Below are positions 6,569 to 7,906 of a stretch of 7,906 bases of DNA, piece by piece. The position numbers and the translations under genes are program-made. Source of the DNA: Draconibacterium sp. (lineage in GTDB: Bacteria > Bacteroidota > Bacteroidia > Bacteroidales > Prolixibacteraceae). Below the pieces are notes generated by a model, which was given only the letters and a program-made list of their open reading frames with translations, ran no database searches and had not been told where the DNA came from. The stretch lies in contig WGCT01000468.1 of NCBI GenBank assembly GCA_015493625.1, positions 1-7,906 on the forward strand, written 5' to 3'. Within the stretch, counting starts at the first letter, position 1, and each line of letters opens with the position of its first letter.

Positions 6569-6711
6569 TAGCTTTTCGGGGATTGAGCGAAGTTATTTTT
6601 GTTCACAGCAAAGCGAAGAATTGCGTTGTAACAGGTTACCACAATGTTTTTCGATGAAGCTGTGGGCAAAAAGAATAAGCATAATTCCGATGTATATCGG
6701 GAGAAAAGCTA
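6569..6711. repeat. Nested inverted repeats in the gap after kbl
   Basis: The gap 6553-6748 holds no convincing gene but several symmetric elements. TAGCTTTTC (6569-6577) is matched exactly by GAAAAGCTA (6703-6711). Inside it, CACAGC (6604-6609) pairs with GCTGTG (6659-6664). Inside that, ATTG (6620-6623) and GTA (6628-6630) pair with CAAT (6642-6645) and TAC (6637-6639). A separate hairpin CCGAT-GTAT-ATCGG lies at 6687-6700. The arms are concentric, so a single branched fold is possible. None is followed by a T-run, so this is not an obvious terminator. It could be an intergenic repeat element, a small structured RNA or chance. Confidence 0.4.
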
Positions 6712-6748
6712 TGTGATTTGAAATAAACAGTCTGTTGCCGTTTTTATT

Positions 6749-7279
6749 CTACTTTTCAATTTTCTTTCCTGTTTTATCGATATAAAACCACTGCAAACTT
6801 TCCCATTTACGATGTTCGCCACTTAAAACCGTTTTGCAACGAAAAGAGACTTTTGCTCTGCCGTCTTTAAACGGGAATGCACAATGAAACTGAGGTTTTA
6901 TAACAACTTCTCCCATTTTATTTGCGTACCCAATTTTGGCGTTCTTTATAATCCGGAACAGCCCGTCTGATAAATAATCCGGGCCGTTTTCGAACCAATA
7001 AACACGAAACAGTTCCCGGTCGTTTTTATCGATAGCAACACATTTCCCATCTTTTTTCAGAACAATGGCAAAATCTTTTAACGTGTCGGTGTAGCAATAA
7101 TAATACTTACCTAAAGCAATTACTGTATCTCCCGAGCTGTTTACGTACCCACACTCAACGCCAACTTCATCGAAATCGCTTTTAAAAACTTTGTATAAAA
7201 AGTCTTTCTTTTTTTGTTGGCCACAACCAAATGTCAAAAGAATTGTGACTAATGTTGCGAGTTGAAGATAATGTTTCAT
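6749..7279 (-). CDS. Small lipoprotein with WG-like beta repeats
   Basis: The 176-residue protein opens with a short charged segment, a hydrophobic stretch (5-18) and a relaxed lipobox LTFGC ending in C19, so it is probably lipidated after signal peptidase II cleavage. The segment after C19 is QQKKKD, without the acidic run of a Bacteroidota surface-export signal, so a periplasm-facing position is likelier (inference). The mature part contains units resembling WG repeats: GYVNSSGDTVIAL (44-56), KCVAIDKNDRELF (79-91) and IGYANKMGEVVIKPQF followed by GRAKVSF (116-131, 140-146). This repeat type folds as beta hairpins and has no single known function. The gene lies 53 nt downstream of 7333-7878 on the same strand with no terminator between, so the two are probably co-transcribed. 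It converges on kbl. Assignment to the WG family is by eye. Confidence 0.7.
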   Translation of the reverse strand: MKHYLQLATLVTILLTFGCGQQKKKDFLYKVFKSDFDEVGVECGYVNSSGDTVIALGKYYYCYTDTLKDFAIVLKKDGKCVAIDKNDRELFRVYWFENGPDYLSDGLFRIIKNAKIGYANKMGEVVIKPQFHCAFPFKDGRAKVSFRCKTVLSGEHRKWESLQWFYIDKTGKKIEK

Positions 7280-7332
7280 CGGCTCCCGATGTTGCCTGTA
7301 AAAAATGTAGTAAAATACTGAAAAATAAAAAG

Positions 7333-7878
7333 TTACTGGATTTTCCGTATTAATGCAAGTGCTGTATCGTGTTTAGCTTTTTTTACTTTCGAAGAAAACT
7401 CTTTCGAAGTGAGTGCTTCAATTTTTAAGGTTACCTCGCCAATTTTCCCATCTACTTTAAACGTTGCAATTACAATTCGTTTGCCGTTTCTGTTTTTTTC
7501 GACTTTATAGACAGGATTAATTTTCGATTCTTTAATTTTTTTCAGATTAACAAAATCGACGGTAAAAAAGCCCTCTTTTTCGTGAAAAAGATAGCTCTGT
7601 TTTTTTGTGTTGAATCCCGACTTTATGCTTTCATCGAATTTATCTGCTCCGCGTGCAAGCTTCCCTTTTTGTTGAGGTAATGTAATAAGTATCCGGTAAA
7701 TTCCTTTGTCGAGATGCCCAAATGTAACAGTTCCACTATTTCCTGTCTGTTGAAAAGCAATTGGCTCTTCATCCGGTTCTTGTTCAACAAAAACTTCGGC
7801 ACCCGGAACAGGCTCGCCGGCAAATACAACTGAACCCGAAAAAACTATCAGGAGAAATAAATAAATAATCCGTTTCAT
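7333..7878 (-). CDS. Secreted protein with transthyretin/CNA-B-like N-terminal domain
   Basis: This 181-residue protein begins with a clear Sec signal peptide: MKR, a hydrophobic core (4-19) and a VFA site after A20. Residues 22-66 resemble the carboxypeptidase-regulatory or CNA-B type beta sandwich: PVPGAEVFVEQ (23-33), EPIAFQQTGNSGTVTF (38-53) and LDKGIYRILI (56-65), the usual PGA, GxxxF and LxxGxY pattern. Residues 100-155 look like further beta strands, and the end (156-181) is lysine-rich and probably helical. No lipobox, T9SS tail or membrane anchor is seen, so it is probably periplasmic or secreted. It is the first gene of a probable two-gene operon with the WG-like lipoprotein. The 28 nt left upstream of the ATG (7876-7878) do not show a full promoter before the window ends. 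Function unknown. Confidence 0.72.
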   Translation of the reverse strand: MKRIIYLFLLIVFSGSVVFAGEPVPGAEVFVEQEPDEEPIAFQQTGNSGTVTFGHLDKGIYRILITLPQQKGKLARGADKFDESIKSGFNTKKQSYLFHEKEGFFTVDFVNLKKIKESKINPVYKVEKNRNGKRIVIATFKVDGKIGEVTLKIEALTSKEFSSKVKKAKHDTALALIRKIQ

Positions 7879-7906
7879 AATCTGTTAATTTTAAAGTGTA
7901 TTCAAA

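Noticed and set aside
6644..6721. 25-codon ORF starting at ATG 6644
   Set aside because: Too short, no promoter or ribosome-binding context, and it overlaps the inverted-repeat region in a different frame from the longer open stretch.
1..7906. CRISPR arrays, tRNA or rRNA genes, insertion sequences, toxin-antitoxin or defence genes
   Set aside because: No direct-repeat array, tRNA-like fold, transposase motif or known defence-family motif was seen on either strand.

Overview
The window looks like a contig end from an AT-rich member of the Bacteroidota, most likely a Bacteroidia or Marinilabiliales-type organism. The evidence is TAnnTTTG-type -7 promoter boxes upstream of several genes, no clear Shine-Dalgarno sequences, a C-terminal type IX secretion (T9SS) sorting domain, and a lineage-typical dihydroorotase and WG-like lipoprotein. 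The genus cannot be fixed from the sequence. Bases 1-21 are not genomic: they match the end of an Illumina Nextera (Tn5 mosaic-end) adapter, so real sequence begins near base 22.

Layout. On the minus strand (44-1339) lies a complete PLP-dependent cysteate synthase. Divergently, across a 168-bp promoter region, a DPM1-like GT2 polyprenol-phosphate mannosyltransferase runs on the plus strand (1508-2242) and ends at a strong intrinsic terminator. Next come a class I-type dihydroorotase (2370-3713, -7 box almost touching the start codon), a secreted T9SS cargo protein built from about eleven 31-residue aromatic repeats (3774-5234), and glycine C-acetyltransferase Kbl (5365-6552). A 196-bp non-coding gap (6553-6748) with nested inverted repeats separates these from two convergent minus-strand genes: a small secreted protein with a transthyretin/CNA-B-like domain (7333-7878) followed by a WG-like lipoprotein (6749-7279).

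How the genes relate. Most neighbours appear independently transcribed, each with its own promoter or terminator, rather than forming one pathway operon. Cysteate synthase makes L-cysteate from O-phosphoserine and sulfite. In Bacteroidota the best known sink for cysteate is sulfonolipid (capnine) synthesis. The partner acyltransferase of that pathway is not in the window: the only alpha-oxoamine synthase here carries Kbl signatures. Dihydroorotase serves pyrimidine synthesis, Kbl threonine/glycine metabolism, and the GT2 enzyme supplies lipid-linked mannose for glycan assembly. The two minus-strand genes at the right end form a likely two-gene envelope operon of unknown function.

I see no mobile element, CRISPR array, RNA gene or defence system. 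The least explained items are the 31-residue-repeat T9SS protein, the inverted repeat around its promoter, and the structured gap after kbl.
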